From: Clostridia bacterium
GTDB taxonomy: Bacteria > Bacillota > Clostridia > UMGS1810
Assembly (NCBI GenBank): GCA_017481205.1
Contig: JAFUPN010000029.1
Coordinates: 1-64,000, forward strand
Direction: 5' to 3'
DNA: 64,000 nucleotides
The notes below the pieces were generated by a model. That model was given only the letters and a program-made list of their open reading frames with translations, ran no database searches and had not been told where the DNA came from. Positions 54,211 through 63,421 of this stretch are shown here, piece by piece. Numbering within the stretch: position 1 is the stretch's first letter; each line of letters opens with the position of its first letter. The translations under genes were made by a program, and so were the position numbers.

Positions 54211-54798
54211 ATGAAAAAATTTGTATGTTCAGTTTGCGGTTATGTTCACGAGGGAGATTCTGCTCCCGAAGCTTGTCCCGTATGTAAGGTTCCCGGCAGC
54301 AAGTTCAACGAGATGGTTGAAGGCGCAGCTCTGGCAGCAGAACACGAATACGGCGTATATGCAAAAACTGTAAAAAACAATCCTGATATCAGCGAAGAAG
54401 ATAAGAAATATATCTTTGAGCAGCTCATGGCAAACTTCAACGGCGAATGCTCAGAGGTTGGCATGTACCTGTGCATGGCAAGAATTGCACACAGAGAAGG
54501 CTATCCCGAGGTTGGTCTCTACTGGGAAAAGGCTGCTTATGAAGAAGCAGAGCACGCTGCAAAATTTGCAGAGCTCCTTGGCGAAGACCTGGAGCCCAAC
54601 ATGAAGGCCACAACAAAAGACAACCTCAGATGGAGAGTTGACTGCGAATACGGCGCAACCCAGGGCAAATTTGACCTGGCAAGCTGTGCAAAGAAAAACG
54701 GTCTTGACGCTATCCATGATACAGTTCATGAAATGGCTCGCGACGAAGCTCGTCACGGCAAGGGTCTGGAAGGACTTCTCAAGAGATATTTCGGCTAA
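54211..54798 (+). CDS. reverse rubrerythrin (rubredoxin domain N-terminal)
   Basis: A 195-residue peroxidase. Residues 1-35 form the rubredoxin Fe site ([17 protein letters not shown]). Residues 40-195 are a ferritin-like four-helix bundle with di-iron ligands in [21 protein letters not shown], and [10 protein letters not shown]. Domain order is opposite to classical rubrerythrin. In Clostridium such proteins are PerR-controlled and reduce H2O2 and O2 with electrons from NADH through rubredoxin. It sits directly after perR with AAAGGAG before the ATG. Confidence 0.93.
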   Translation: MKKFVCSVCGYVHEGDSAPEACPVCKVPGSKFNEMVEGAALAAEHEYGVYAKTVKNNPDISEEDKKYIFEQLMANFNGECSEVGMYLCMARIAHREGYPEVGLYWEKAAYEEAEHAAKFAELLGEDLEPNMKATTKDNLRWRVDCEYGATQGKFDLASCAKKNGLDAIHDTVHEMARDEARHGKGLEGLLKRYFG

Positions 54799-54825
54799 TA
54801 GATAACCACATCGGAGGTAACTCTC

Positions 54826-55029
54826 ATGGAAAACTATATGATTTGCAACTGTAAGCAGGTAAGCTATGCAGACATCTCAGATGCTATGCACAATATCAGA
54901 AGATTTGACGATGTGCTGAGTGCATTTGAGGATGTTCAGAAAATCACAAACTGCTCTACCGGCTGTGGCGGATGCCATCAGAAGGTGCTTGATGTTATAT
55001 CCGATATAATGAACGGAGCAGAAAGATAG
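54826..55029 (+). CDS. BFD-like [2Fe-2S] protein
   Basis: A 67-residue protein with the bacterioferritin-associated ferredoxin fold. Four cysteines are arranged as CNC near the N-terminus and CSTGCGGC further on, the pattern that holds a [2Fe-2S] cluster. It is 27 bases after reverse rubrerythrin with TCGGAGG upstream, so it likely supplies or accepts electrons in the same peroxide-defence unit. Confidence 0.85.
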   Translation: MENYMICNCKQVSYADISDAMHNIRRFDDVLSAFEDVQKITNCSTGCGGCHQKVLDVISDIMNGAER

Positions 55030-55129
55030 CCGAAGTGTAGGTTATGCTGTATTTTACCAATGAAATTTCTCATGTATGCATACAGCACCATCTTTGGTGT
55101 TATAATTAAAATAAAGGAGGCTTTTTATT

Positions 55130-55282
55130 ATGAAATATGTTTGTCCCTGCGGATATGTATATGATCCCGAAATAGGCGATCCCGATAACGGAATTGCTCC
55201 CGGCACAGTCTGGGAAGATGTACCCGAGGATTGGGTATGCCCCACCTGCGGTCTGGGTAAGGATGCATTTGAACAAGAGTAA
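55130..55282 (+). CDS. rubredoxin with a shortened first knuckle (Cys-x-Cys)
   Basis: A 50-residue electron carrier. The second knuckle is normal ([13 protein letters not shown]) and the core [15 protein letters not shown] plus PEDW is standard. The first knuckle reads [10 protein letters not shown], with one residue between the cysteines instead of two; the codons are tgt ccc tgc. Whether iron binding is altered is unknown. AAAGGAGG precedes the ATG. It follows PerR, rubrerythrin and the BFD-like gene and completes the electron chain. Confidence 0.9.
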   Translation: MKYVCPCGYVYDPEIGDPDNGIAPGTVWEDVPEDWVCPTCGLGKDAFEQE

Positions 55283-55317
55283 TCCGATTTTGCACAAAAA
55301 AATTCAATAAATTGTCT

Positions 55318-55352
55318 AAAAACAGGGTTGTCCGAAGCGGAGAGCCCTGTTT
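55318..55352 (+). terminator. terminator after the rubredoxin gene
   Basis: AAACAGGG and CCCTGTTT pair across a 17-base loop, followed by GTTGT, a weak U-tract. Confidence 0.6.
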
Positions 55353-55377
55353 GTTGTAATTAATTTATCAAAACCTC

Positions 55378-55406
55378 TTGTAAAATCATGAAAAAAATGG
55401 TATGAT
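55378..55406 (+). promoter_or_regulatory. promoter of metG-tatD
   Basis: TTGTAA (55378-55383) and TATGAT (55401-55406) are 17 bases apart. No T-box is present in the short leader. Confidence 0.65.
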
Positions 55407-55451
55407 ATATTTTGTATATTAATGTGATTTCACAAGAAAGGACTGATATAA

Positions 55452-57398
55452 ATGGAAAAAGAGAAGTTTTATATAACCACGGCTATTGCCTACACCTCCA
55501 GAAAGCCTCACATAGGCAACACCTATGAAATCGTTCTTACCGACGCTATTGCAAGGTTTAAGAGAATGATTGGATGCGATGTATTCTTCCTCACAGGTAC
55601 CGACGAGCACGGTCAGAAGATTGAAGATATCGCAAAAGAATGCGGCATCAGCTGTCAGGAATATGTTAACGGCATTGCCGGACAGATAAAGGATATATGG
55701 AATCTTATGAACACAAGCTATGATAAGTTCATAAGAACCACCGACAGCTACCACGAGGAAGCTGTTAAAAAGATTTTCAAAAAGCTCTACGACCAGGGTG
55801 ATATCTACAAGAGCGAATACACAGGCTGGTACTGCGTTCCCTGTGAATCCTTCTTTACAGATACCCAGGCGGCAGAGGGCTGCTGCCCCGACTGCGGCAG
55901 ACCGCTTAAAAAGACCAACGAGGAAGCATATTTCTTCAAAATGAGTAAATATCAGGACAGACTCATGAAGTATATTGAGGATAATCCTGAGTTTATACAG
56001 CCCGAATCCCGCAAAAAGGAAATGGTAAATAACTTCCTCAAGCCCGGACTCCAGGATTTGTGCGTATCCCGTTCCACCTTCAAGTGGGGCGTGCCTGTCA
56101 CCTTTGACGAAAAACACGTTATTTATGTATGGATAGACGCACTTTCAAACTACATCACAGCTCTGGGCTATGATGTGGACGGCAGCGGCGAGCTGTATAA
56201 GAAATACTGGCCTGCAGATGTACACATTATCGGCAAGGATATTCTCCGCTTCCATACAATATACTGGCCCATTATGCTTATGGCGCTGGGCGAGCCTCTG
56301 CCCAAGCAGATTTTCGGTCATCCCTGGCTGCTTTTCGGCAATGACAAAATGAGTAAATCCAAAGGCAATGTTATGTATGCGGATGACCTGGTACGTCATT
56401 TTGGTGTTGACGCCATAAGATACTATGTGCTCCGCGAAATGCCTTTTGCTCAGGATGGCTCAATCACACTGGAGACAATCATTGCACGTTACAATGCAGA
56501 CCTTGCAAATACCCTGGGCAACCTGGTTAACAGAACAGTTGCCATGATAAACAAATATTTCGGCGGCACAATCACCAATCCCGGAGTATACGGCGACCAG
56601 GCAGATATTGATGGAGACCTTAAGACAACCTGCACCGATACTGCAAAAAATGTTACTGACCTGATGAACAAATTCAAAGTTGCAGATTCTCTGGAGGCTA
56701 TTATAAGCCTTGCAAGAAGAAGCAATAAATATATTGACGAGACAATGCCATGGGCTCTTGCCAAGGACGAGGCACAGAAAGATAGACTTATGACTGTTCT
56801 GTACAATCTCATCGAGGCAATCAGATTTATCGGTATTCTTATTGAGCCCTTTATGCCCGAAACATCTGCAAAAATCCTTAAGCAGATAAATGCATCTGCA
56901 AAGGATTATGAGTCTACATCGTCATTCTGTGAGGATGCGCAGATTACCGTGGGTGAAGCAACACCTCTCTTTGCCCGTCTTGACGAAGCAAAGAAGCTTG
57001 AAGAGGTTGCGGCAGATATCTTTAAGCCCGTTCCCGAAGCAGCAGAAGAAAAAGAAGAGACTCCCGGCAAGGCAGAAATCACCATTGACGATTTTGCCAA
57101 GGTTGAGCTTAAGGTGGGCAAGGTACTGGAATGTAAGCCTGTTGAGGGGGCAAAGAAGCTCCTTGTTTCTCAGATAAAAATCGGCTCAGAGGTAAGACAG
57201 GTTGTATCCGGCATTGCAAACTACTATACACCGGAGCAAATGGTAGGTAAAAAGGTTGTTGTGGTTACAAATCTCAAACCCGCAAAGCTTCGCGGTGTGC
57301 TGTCTGAGGGCATGATTCTGGCTACCGTGGACGGAGACAGTCTCTCGCTGCTCACTCCAGATAAGCCTCAAATCAGCGACGGCAGCGAAATCAGCTAA
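55452..57398 (+). CDS. metG: methionyl-tRNA synthetase
   Basis: A 648-residue class I synthetase. HIGH motif is RKPHIGNTYE, zinc knuckle CVPCESFFTDTQAAEGCCPDCG, KMSKS motif DKMSKSKGN near residue 298. An Ala/Glu linker (about 530-545) joins the C-terminal tRNA-binding OB domain (AEITIDDFAKVELKVGKVLE). Full length. AAAGGA precedes the ATG. Confidence 0.96.
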   Translation: MEKEKFYITTAIAYTSRKPHIGNTYEIVLTDAIARFKRMIGCDVFFLTGTDEHGQKIEDIAKECGISCQEYVNGIAGQIKDIWNLMNTSYDKFIRTTDSYHEEAVKKIFKKLYDQGDIYKSEYTGWYCVPCESFFTDTQAAEGCCPDCGRPLKKTNEEAYFFKMSKYQDRLMKYIEDNPEFIQPESRKKEMVNNFLKPGLQDLCVSRSTFKWGVPVTFDEKHVIYVWIDALSNYITALGYDVDGSGELYKKYWPADVHIIGKDILRFHTIYWPIMLMALGEPLPKQIFGHPWLLFGNDKMSKSKGNVMYADDLVRHFGVDAIRYYVLREMPFAQDGSITLETIIARYNADLANTLGNLVNRTVAMINKYFGGTITNPGVYGDQADIDGDLKTTCTDTAKNVTDLMNKFKVADSLEAIISLARRSNKYIDETMPWALAKDEAQKDRLMTVLYNLIEAIRFIGILIEPFMPETSAKILKQINASAKDYESTSSFCEDAQITVGEATPLFARLDEAKKLEEVAADIFKPVPEAAEEKEETPGKAEITIDDFAKVELKVGKVLECKPVEGAKKLLVSQIKIGSEVRQVVSGIANYYTPEQMVGKKVVVVTNLKPAKLRGVLSEGMILATVDGDSLSLLTPDKPQISDGSEIS

Positions 57399-57414
57399 AG
57401 GAATTTATAACACT

Positions 57415-58179
57415 ATGTTTTTTGATACTCATGCACATGTAAATGACAAACAGTTTGATGCAGACAGAGAGGCTTTTATACAAAGCCTCTCTGAAAATAA
57501 TATAAGCGCTTTTACAGAGGTTGCCTACGATATAAAAAGCTCCTATGCAGCAGTGAGCCTTGCCGAAAAATATGACAGAGTCTATGCAGCGGTAGGTGTG
57601 CACCCTGCAGATGTGGGCGGACTTATGGACAGTGATATGAACGTGCTGCGAGAGCTGTGTAAGAGAGACAAGGTTGTAGCTTTGGGCGAGATAGGTCTTG
57701 ACTACCACTACGATGACAATCCCTCTCGGGAAATACAGCAGGAGTGGTTTGCAAAGCAGATAAATACAGCAAAAGAAATTGATATACCCATAATAGTTCA
57801 CAGCCGTGATGCTATGGAGGACACTATAAACATCCTTAAGGAAACCGGAGCACATGACGGTATTATCCACTGCTACAGCGGCAGTGTTGAAAGTGCAAAA
57901 ATACTCCTTGACATGGGGTTTTATATATCAATTGCAGGACCTGTCACCTTCAAAAATGCCAGAGGACTCCTTGATGTGGCAGTATTTGTTCCTCAGGACA
58001 GACTCCTTATTGAAACAGATAGCCCCTATATGGCACCGGAGCCCAACAGAGGCAAGCGAAACTGCCCGGTATATGTGAGATATGTATGCGAGAGAGTTGC
58101 CGCTCTGCGCAAGATGCCTATTGAAGAATTGGCAGAAATTACAACAAATAATGCAAAAACTGTTTACAGAATAAAATAA
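57415..58179 (+). CDS. TatD-family metal-dependent hydrolase/DNase
   Basis: A 254-residue TIM-barrel enzyme. Metal ligands are in FDTHAHVNDKQFD, LGEIGLDYHYD, IVHSRDAMEDT, IIHCYSGSVE and LLIETDSPYMAPEP. It lies 17 bases after metG, a common neighbour pairing in Bacillota. A promoter and riboswitch for the next gene begin within its last codons. Confidence 0.93.
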   Translation: MFFDTHAHVNDKQFDADREAFIQSLSENNISAFTEVAYDIKSSYAAVSLAEKYDRVYAAVGVHPADVGGLMDSDMNVLRELCKRDKVVALGEIGLDYHYDDNPSREIQQEWFAKQINTAKEIDIPIIVHSRDAMEDTINILKETGAHDGIIHCYSGSVESAKILLDMGFYISIAGPVTFKNARGLLDVAVFVPQDRLLIETDSPYMAPEPNRGKRNCPVYVRYVCERVAALRKMPIEELAEITTNNAKTVYRIK

Positions 58180-58191
58180 TTGTGATATAAT
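58163..58191 (+). promoter_or_regulatory. promoter of the folT riboswitch transcript
   Basis: TTTACA (58163-58168) and TATAAT (58186-58191) are 17 bases apart; it overlaps the end of tatD. The start is near 58198. Confidence 0.7.
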
Positions 58192-58201
58192 ATGATGTAT
58201 T

Positions 58202-58309
58202 CAGAGCAGATATTTAATCCCCGCCTTGCCGGGGAGCTTCGGAGAATGGGAGTAGAGTCTCCGGGCCGTTTTGTGGCAAGCATAAAACGATAAGATATTT
58301 CATCCGCTG
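58202..58309 (+). ncRNA. THF riboswitch (tetrahydrofolate)
   Basis: The short P1 is CAG with CTG, bordering the conserved AGCAGAT and CATCCGC internal-loop strands. P2 pairs ATATTTAATC with GATAAGATAT (9 of 10). One arm carries GAATGGGAG, the hallmark of THF-I folate aptamers, and a further hairpin GTTTT/AAAAC completes the junction. It lies upstream of a folate-type ECF substrate protein, the classic position. P1 is weaker than usual, so it is a variant. Confidence 0.75.
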
Positions 58310-58360
58310 TTACATCTTAATTTTTCAATCTTGTAACAGCCCCTGTTATTTTGAAAGGGG
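58306..58360 (+). promoter_or_regulatory. expression platform of the THF riboswitch
   Basis: GCTGTTAC pairs with GTAACAGC, and its first bases overlap the aptamer P1 strand. The alternative stem TAACAG-CCC-CTGTTA then TTTT is a small terminator, and CCCCT can pair with AGGGG of the ribosome site. Ligand binding would hold P1 and free the terminator. Mechanism inferred. Confidence 0.5.
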
Positions 58361-58368
58361 TTATTTTT

Positions 58369-59133
58369 ATGCAAAAAAAACTTTCAACCAAAATTGTTGT
58401 ACACTGTGCGCTGTTTCTGGCAATAGCACTTGTCCTGCGAAATTTCAGCTATACTGTGCCCATTGGCGGAAGCGGAGGTATGCGTCTTGGGGTATCGGGC
58501 TTTTTTTACAAGCTACCGTCTTTTGTTTTCGGACCCATGTACGGTGGCATTGTCTGCGGACTTTATGACTTGCTTGCCTATGTTATAAAGCCTGAGGGAG
58601 CATATATCTTCCCCATGACCTTTGTTATGATAGCAGGCGGGATAATCAGTGGCTGGATTTTCAGACTGATTAAATCCAACAAGGCAGAATCCGTGCGCTC
58701 TGCCTATATTGTATTTATAGCAATTATAGGAATGGCAGGTGTGTTCAACCATCTTAACGTGCTCTATCATCCAAACGGTATGTGGGGCAGCTTTCTTATA
58801 GGGCTCAATAAAAAAACAGGCTTTTTCACCTACGGCTTTTATATAGTAGCTCTGATTGGTGTAATCTTCTATGCAATAAATTCATTTCTGCAAAAAAAGA
58901 GCAAGGGTGGTTTTGCACATGATTACATGAAGGTTTTTGCCGCAGTTTTAGTCAGTGATATTTTTGTAACAACGGTAAACACCTTTGTGCTTATGGCGTT
59001 TATCCCCTCTTTGGGAAAGTTGGGCTTTATAACCTTTTACCTGCCGCGACTTGCCCAGGAAATTGCATCGGTATTTATAACCTCGTATTTTGTAACTTAT
59101 TTTTATAAGCTGTATAACAAAATCAGTAAATAA
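58369..59133 (+). CDS. folT: ECF transporter S component, folate type (FolT-like)
   Basis: A 254-residue membrane protein with about six helices that would capture folate for an energy-coupling factor transporter. The stretches TKIVVHCALFLAIALVLRNFS, FFYKLPSFVFGPMYGGIVCG and YDLLAYVIKPEGAYIFPMTF are typical of FolT. The ATG at 58369 has AAAGGGG eight bases upstream, within the riboswitch platform; six in-frame residues before it are dropped. The upstream THF aptamer supports folate as the cargo. Confidence 0.87.
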   Translation: MQKKLSTKIVVHCALFLAIALVLRNFSYTVPIGGSGGMRLGVSGFFYKLPSFVFGPMYGGIVCGLYDLLAYVIKPEGAYIFPMTFVMIAGGIISGWIFRLIKSNKAESVRSAYIVFIAIIGMAGVFNHLNVLYHPNGMWGSFLIGLNKKTGFFTYGFYIVALIGVIFYAINSFLQKKSKGGFAHDYMKVFAAVLVSDIFVTTVNTFVLMAFIPSLGKLGFITFYLPRLAQEIASVFITSYFVTYFYKLYNKISK

Positions 59134-59176
59134 ATACACGTTCCGTGAAAATGATACTGAAATCCCATTAAACAAA

Positions 59177-59238
59177 AATCAGCAGTTAACTTTCCGAGCG
59201 TCCTTCTGCACACTCAGCAAGCCAACTGCTGATTTTTC
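59177..59238. terminator. bidirectional terminator between folT and hydF
   Basis: AAATCAGCAGTT and AACTGCTGATTT pair over 12 bases around a long loop, with T-runs on both strands. Confidence 0.75.
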
Positions 59239-59243
59239 ATTAT

Positions 59244-60443
59244 TTATAGCAAATTCAAAACTTCGGGAAACAGTTCAAGACTGCGTCTGAGAATTCCGTT
59301 TACATGAGCTATGGCAACACCGTAGTTTACTATGGGTACATTCGATTTTTTTGCAGAGGCAATACGATGCTTCATCTCTGCCTCATTGAGCATACATCCG
59401 CCACAGTGCACAACCAGCTTGTAATCTGAAAGCCTCTCGGGAAATTCTCCCCCGGAAGTAAAATCAAAGCTGATATCCCCCCTAGAAAAGCTACGTATCC
59501 ATGCCGGCAGCTTAACCGTGCCGATATCTCCGCACTGGCGATGATGGGTACAACCCTCGGATATAAGGATTTTGTCCCCGTCGCGGAGCTTTGACAGCAT
59601 GGCGGCACCCTGTACCTGGGTTGGCAAATCGCCCTTGTACCGTGCAAAAAGTATGGAAAACGACGTGAGAGGTATCTCGGCGGGCACCAGCTTTGAAACC
59701 TTGCCAAAAGCCTGGGAATCGGTTATCACCATTTTTGGCGGCTTGCTGAGCACAGCAAGTGTTGACTCAAGCTGCTCCGCCTGACACACCACCGCTGTAC
59801 AGCCGGAATCAAGAATATCTCTTATGGTCTGCTGCTGAGGCAGAATAAGCCGTCCCTTTGGTGCGGACTCATCTATAGGAGTTACCAATACAACAACATC
59901 CCCCGTATTTAACAAATCACCCACCAATCTGCGTTCGTTTTTCCCGGGCTGTGTTAACCCTCCGAGCATTTCTTTAAAAGCATCTATATTTATGCCCCCG
60001 GCGGCACTGACCCATATTTCCCCCTCTGATGCCTCCGGCACTTCGCTGAGCAGGTCTGCCTTGTTGCGTGCGATAATGCAGGGCAGATTTTTTTCTTTTA
60101 TTATTTCTATAAAAATTTTTTCATCCTCGTCTGTTTTCACGGTTGAATCCGTCACCAGAACCGCTATATCGGTTTGGGCAAGAATTTCACGGGTCTTTTG
60201 TACACGGAGCATTCCCAGCTCCCCTTCATCATCAAATCCCGGTGTGTCTATGATTACAATAGGACCTAAAGGCAGCAGCTCCATGGATTTTTTTACCGGG
60301 TCGGTGGTAGTACCGCATACCTCAGACACAACCGACAGGCTCTGACCTGTGACAGCATTTACCAGACTGGATTTGCCGGCATTTCTCTTTCCAAAGAAGC
60401 CTATGTGCACTCTTTCGGCAGATACAGTTTTATCTAAGCTCAT
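59244..60443 (-). CDS. hydF: [FeFe]-hydrogenase maturation GTPase HydF
   Basis: A 399-residue scaffold and GTPase on which the H-cluster precursor is built. P-loop GKRNAGKSSLVNA, Walker B DTPGFDDEG and ARNKADL are in the first 160 residues. The C-terminal cluster site is CTHHRQCGD and VVHCGGCMLN (His/Cys-x2-Cys). It overlaps hydG by four bases. Confidence 0.95.
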   Translation of the reverse strand: MSLDKTVSAERVHIGFFGKRNAGKSSLVNAVTGQSLSVVSEVCGTTTDPVKKSMELLPLGPIVIIDTPGFDDEGELGMLRVQKTREILAQTDIAVLVTDSTVKTDEDEKIFIEIIKEKNLPCIIARNKADLLSEVPEASEGEIWVSAAGGINIDAFKEMLGGLTQPGKNERRLVGDLLNTGDVVVLVTPIDESAPKGRLILPQQQTIRDILDSGCTAVVCQAEQLESTLAVLSKPPKMVITDSQAFGKVSKLVPAEIPLTSFSILFARYKGDLPTQVQGAAMLSKLRDGDKILISEGCTHHRQCGDIGTVKLPAWIRSFSRGDISFDFTSGGEFPERLSDYKLVVHCGGCMLNEAEMKHRIASAKKSNVPIVNYGVAIAHVNGILRRSLELFPEVLNLL

Positions 60444-61930
60444 ATTTCAACACGTTTTCTCCTTCCATCGGGAGTTGTATCAGCATTGCCGTCTCTGAAT
60501 TTTTTGATATATTCAATCTGCTCCGCAGCAATTTTACGGGCATTTTCCTTGGGTATGTTCATAAGCTCCCGCTCTACAACCTTGTGTCCCAGCTCTCGGG
60601 TCTCATCGCTTGCATAGTCCTCTAAATATTCTGTAAGGGTCATCAATGCATTGGGCAGACAGCAATTACTTATCTGACCTGTCTTGCACAGGCTCATAAA
60701 TCTGTCGCCGGTACGCCCAAGGCGGTAGCAGGCTGTGCAGAATGACGGGATATGCCCGTTGTCCATAAGCCAGCGCACAACCTCGTCAAGCGAGCGTTGG
60801 TCTGATACGTCAAACTGCTCTGTATCATGGGGTCTTTCCTCGGCAGAATATCCCGCATAGCCGCCCACAGAGGTACGCGAGCCGCCGCTTATCTGAGAAA
60901 CGCCCATATTGAGCAATCTGCCGCGGACAGACTCATTCTCACGGGTTGAAATAATAATCCCCGTATAGGGCACTGCAAGCCGTATGCAGGCAGTAATTTT
61001 TGCAAAGGTATCGTCATCTATACCGTTGTCAAAATCATCGGGATTGATATCATCAGCGCGCTTGAGACGGGGCACGCTTATGGTATGAGGACCCACACCG
61101 AACACAGCTTCCAGATGCTCTGCGTGCATCAGCAGACCGGCAAACTCGTATTTATACATTTCCAGACCGAAAAGCACACCCAGTCCCACATCGTCAATAC
61201 CGCCCTCCATGGCTCTGTCATGAGCCTCGGTGTGGTAGGCATAATTACTCTTGGGACCTGTGGGATGAAGCTGCTCATAGCTTTCCTTGTGATAGGTTTC
61301 TTGAAAGAGAATATATGTACCTATGCCCGCCTCCTTGAGCCTGCGGTAATTTTCCACAGTAGTTGCGGCGATATTCACATTAACACGGCGGATATCTCCG
61401 TTTTTGTGATGCACACTATAGATAGTATTGATACTCTCCAGTACATACTCCAAAGGACAATTTACCGGGTCCTCCCCTGTCTCTATGGCAAGGCGCTTAT
61501 GTCCCATATCCTGCAGGGCGATAACCTCGCTGCGTATTTCCTCCTGAGTAAGCTTTTTTCGGGGAATGGTCTTGTTTTTCATATGATATGGGCAGTACAC
61601 ACAGCCGTTGACACAATAGTTTGACAGATACAGCGGTGCAAATATAACAATACGGTTGCCGTAAAATGCTTTTTTTATCTCCTCGGCAATCTCATAAATT
61701 TTTTCATTCTTATCCGGCAGGTCGCAGGCAAGAAGCACAGATGCCTCACGGTGTGTCAGACCGGCACAAAGCCAGCCGTCCTCGGTTTTGCGCGGACGTG
61801 CTTTTTCCAGCAGGCTGTCTATAAGCTTAGCATTATGCTTATTTGCCTCGGCATATTCAAGAGTAGCTCTTATCTCACCGTCATGTATAAATTCCTCAGC
61901 CTTGGAGGATTTTGGGTTATAATTAATCAT
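60440..61930 (-). CDS. hydG: [FeFe]-hydrogenase maturase HydG (radical SAM)
   Basis: A 496-residue enzyme that cleaves tyrosine to make CO and cyanide ligands. The radical-SAM cysteines are CVNGCVYC. The C-terminal auxiliary cluster motif CTACYRLGRTGDRFMSLC (Cys-x2-Cys and a distal Cys) sets HydG apart from ThiH. It follows hydE after two bases and overlaps hydF. Confidence 0.96.
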   Translation of the reverse strand: MINYNPKSSKAEEFIHDGEIRATLEYAEANKHNAKLIDSLLEKARPRKTEDGWLCAGLTHREASVLLACDLPDKNEKIYEIAEEIKKAFYGNRIVIFAPLYLSNYCVNGCVYCPYHMKNKTIPRKKLTQEEIRSEVIALQDMGHKRLAIETGEDPVNCPLEYVLESINTIYSVHHKNGDIRRVNVNIAATTVENYRRLKEAGIGTYILFQETYHKESYEQLHPTGPKSNYAYHTEAHDRAMEGGIDDVGLGVLFGLEMYKYEFAGLLMHAEHLEAVFGVGPHTISVPRLKRADDINPDDFDNGIDDDTFAKITACIRLAVPYTGIIISTRENESVRGRLLNMGVSQISGGSRTSVGGYAGYSAEERPHDTEQFDVSDQRSLDEVVRWLMDNGHIPSFCTACYRLGRTGDRFMSLCKTGQISNCCLPNALMTLTEYLEDYASDETRELGHKVVERELMNIPKENARKIAAEQIEYIKKFRDGNADTTPDGRRKRVEI

Positions 61931-61932
61931 AA

Positions 61933-63009
61933 TTAATATTCCTTTCCTATTTTTCCATGCCTCCCGGCACGGTCTCCTCTTCCAACAACAATCTCGCAGC
62001 CTATCGACGCCATTCTCTCCTCAAGTGCCGCCTTTGCCTGAGCAGATTCGGCTCCGTAGGAAAGCTTGTTGTCGTAGAGCATATATTTTTTTCTTGTGTC
62101 TGCCGGAGATAAATTGGGCATTACTACATTTGCACCGGCAAGAATACCCTTTTCTCTGCCTAAGGGGTCAAGCGTGCCCAGCGCAGTGGTAGCAGGCAAA
62201 AGCACAGTCGGATGAATAAGTCTGATACAGCTGAGAAGAACACAGGTCAGCTCCACAGAGCCTGCAGGCATTGAACAGAATTCTGTATCCTTATGAGGTA
62301 TAAAAGGACCTATACCACACATATCCGGCTTGAAGCTTTCGATAAACTCAAGCTCTCCCGCCAGCATTTCTGCCGTTTGATAAGGCGAGCCCACCATAAA
62401 GCCGCATCCTACCTGATATCCAAGCTCTCTCAGGCTGTGCAGACATCCCAAGCGGTGACTGTGGGACATGCTCCCGGGATGAAGCCTTGCATAATGCCCG
62501 CTATGTGACGTTTCGTGCCGCAGCAAATATCTGTCTGCCCCTGCCTCTCTGAGCACACGGTAGCTGTCATAGCTTCTCTCTCCCAGAGACAGAGTAACTG
62601 CACAGTCGGGATAAGCCGATTTTATTTTTGTCAGCAAGTCAACCAGCAGTGCATCGGTAAAATATCCGTCCTCTCCGCCTTGCAGCACAAAGGTGCGAAA
62701 ACCTAAATCATAACCCTCTCTGCAGCACTCCAGTATATCCGATTTGTCAAGGCGATATCTGTCACAGCTGCTGTTGCTTTTGCGTATGCCGCAGTAGTAG
62801 CAATCATTTTTACAGATATTGCTGATTTCTATAAGACCGCGGATAAACACCGAGCTGCCGTAATATTTTTCCTTTTCTTCTCTTGCCTTTCCGGCAAGAT
62901 ATGCCACTGTATCGGCATCATATTCCGTAATCAGCCGCAAATACTCCTTACCTGACAGTGTATGCTCCTGAGCCAGAGTGTCAATCAAGGCATAAAGCTC
63001 ACTGCTCAT
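61933..63009 (-). CDS. hydE: [FeFe]-hydrogenase maturase HydE (radical SAM)
   Basis: A 358-residue BioB-like radical-SAM enzyme that helps form the dithiolate bridge of the H-cluster. CKNDCYYCGIRKSN is the Cys-x3-Cys-x2-Cys motif, with LQGGEDGYF and GCGFMVGSPYQT following. It overlaps the TM1266-like gene by 11 bases. Confidence 0.95.
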   Translation of the reverse strand: MSSELYALIDTLAQEHTLSGKEYLRLITEYDADTVAYLAGKAREEKEKYYGSSVFIRGLIEISNICKNDCYYCGIRKSNSSCDRYRLDKSDILECCREGYDLGFRTFVLQGGEDGYFTDALLVDLLTKIKSAYPDCAVTLSLGERSYDSYRVLREAGADRYLLRHETSHSGHYARLHPGSMSHSHRLGCLHSLRELGYQVGCGFMVGSPYQTAEMLAGELEFIESFKPDMCGIGPFIPHKDTEFCSMPAGSVELTCVLLSCIRLIHPTVLLPATTALGTLDPLGREKGILAGANVVMPNLSPADTRKKYMLYDNKLSYGAESAQAKAALEERMASIGCEIVVGRGDRAGRHGKIGKEY

Positions 63010-63259
63010 CAGAGGTCACTCCGGAAAAAGCTGTTTTTGCACTGACACCTGCCAGCCTGCCGATTTTGCCTGCAAGGGCAGAAATCCTGTCCTGAGGAGC
63101 ATCTATGGCAATGCTGATGATATTAATATTTTTCTGCCGGTAAGGCACACCCATACGTCCTATGATATACTCGCCGTATTCATGGAGAATATTGTTCAGC
63201 TTCTCCACGGACTCCTTATTCTCTACAATGATACTGATAACCGCTACACGTGTTTCCAT
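62999..63259 (-). CDS. TM1266-family putative hydrogenase regulator
   Basis: An 86-residue ACT-like protein found with [FeFe]-hydrogenase maturases (METRVAVISIIVENKESVEK, GEYIIGRMGVPYRQKNINII). The function is unproven; regulation is assumed from the association and the NikR-like fold. Start 63259 is chosen for AAAGGAG seven bases before it. It opens the hydE-hydG-hydF operon, behind a leader of about 155 bases. Confidence 0.88.
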   Translation of the reverse strand: METRVAVISIIVENKESVEKLNNILHEYGEYIIGRMGVPYRQKNINIISIAIDAPQDRISALAGKIGRLAGVSAKTAFSGVTSDEQ

Positions 63260-63299
63260 AATTATTTCTCCTTTTATAAATTCAATGCAAAAGAACAAA

Positions 63300-63330
63300 G
63301 CCGTGCCCGATATCTGAAAACCGGCACGGC
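63300..63330 (-). terminator. hairpin in the hyd operon leader, possible attenuator
   Basis: GCCGTGCC and GGCACGGC pair over 8 bases around a 15-base loop. On the minus strand TTTGTTCTTTT follows, so it resembles a terminator inside the 5' leader, between the promoter (63422-63450) and the first gene. Confidence 0.6.
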
Positions 63331-63421
63331 AAAAAGTAAAATTACAATACAAAAATACTTTAATCTGTTATTTGTCGCAGCCTTTCACTCAGAAAATTCT
63401 TTATGTCAGGAATATATTAAT

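Noticed and set aside
55283..55451. T-box or SAM riboswitch before metG
   Set aside because: Leader is about 40 bases and lacks the conserved cores.
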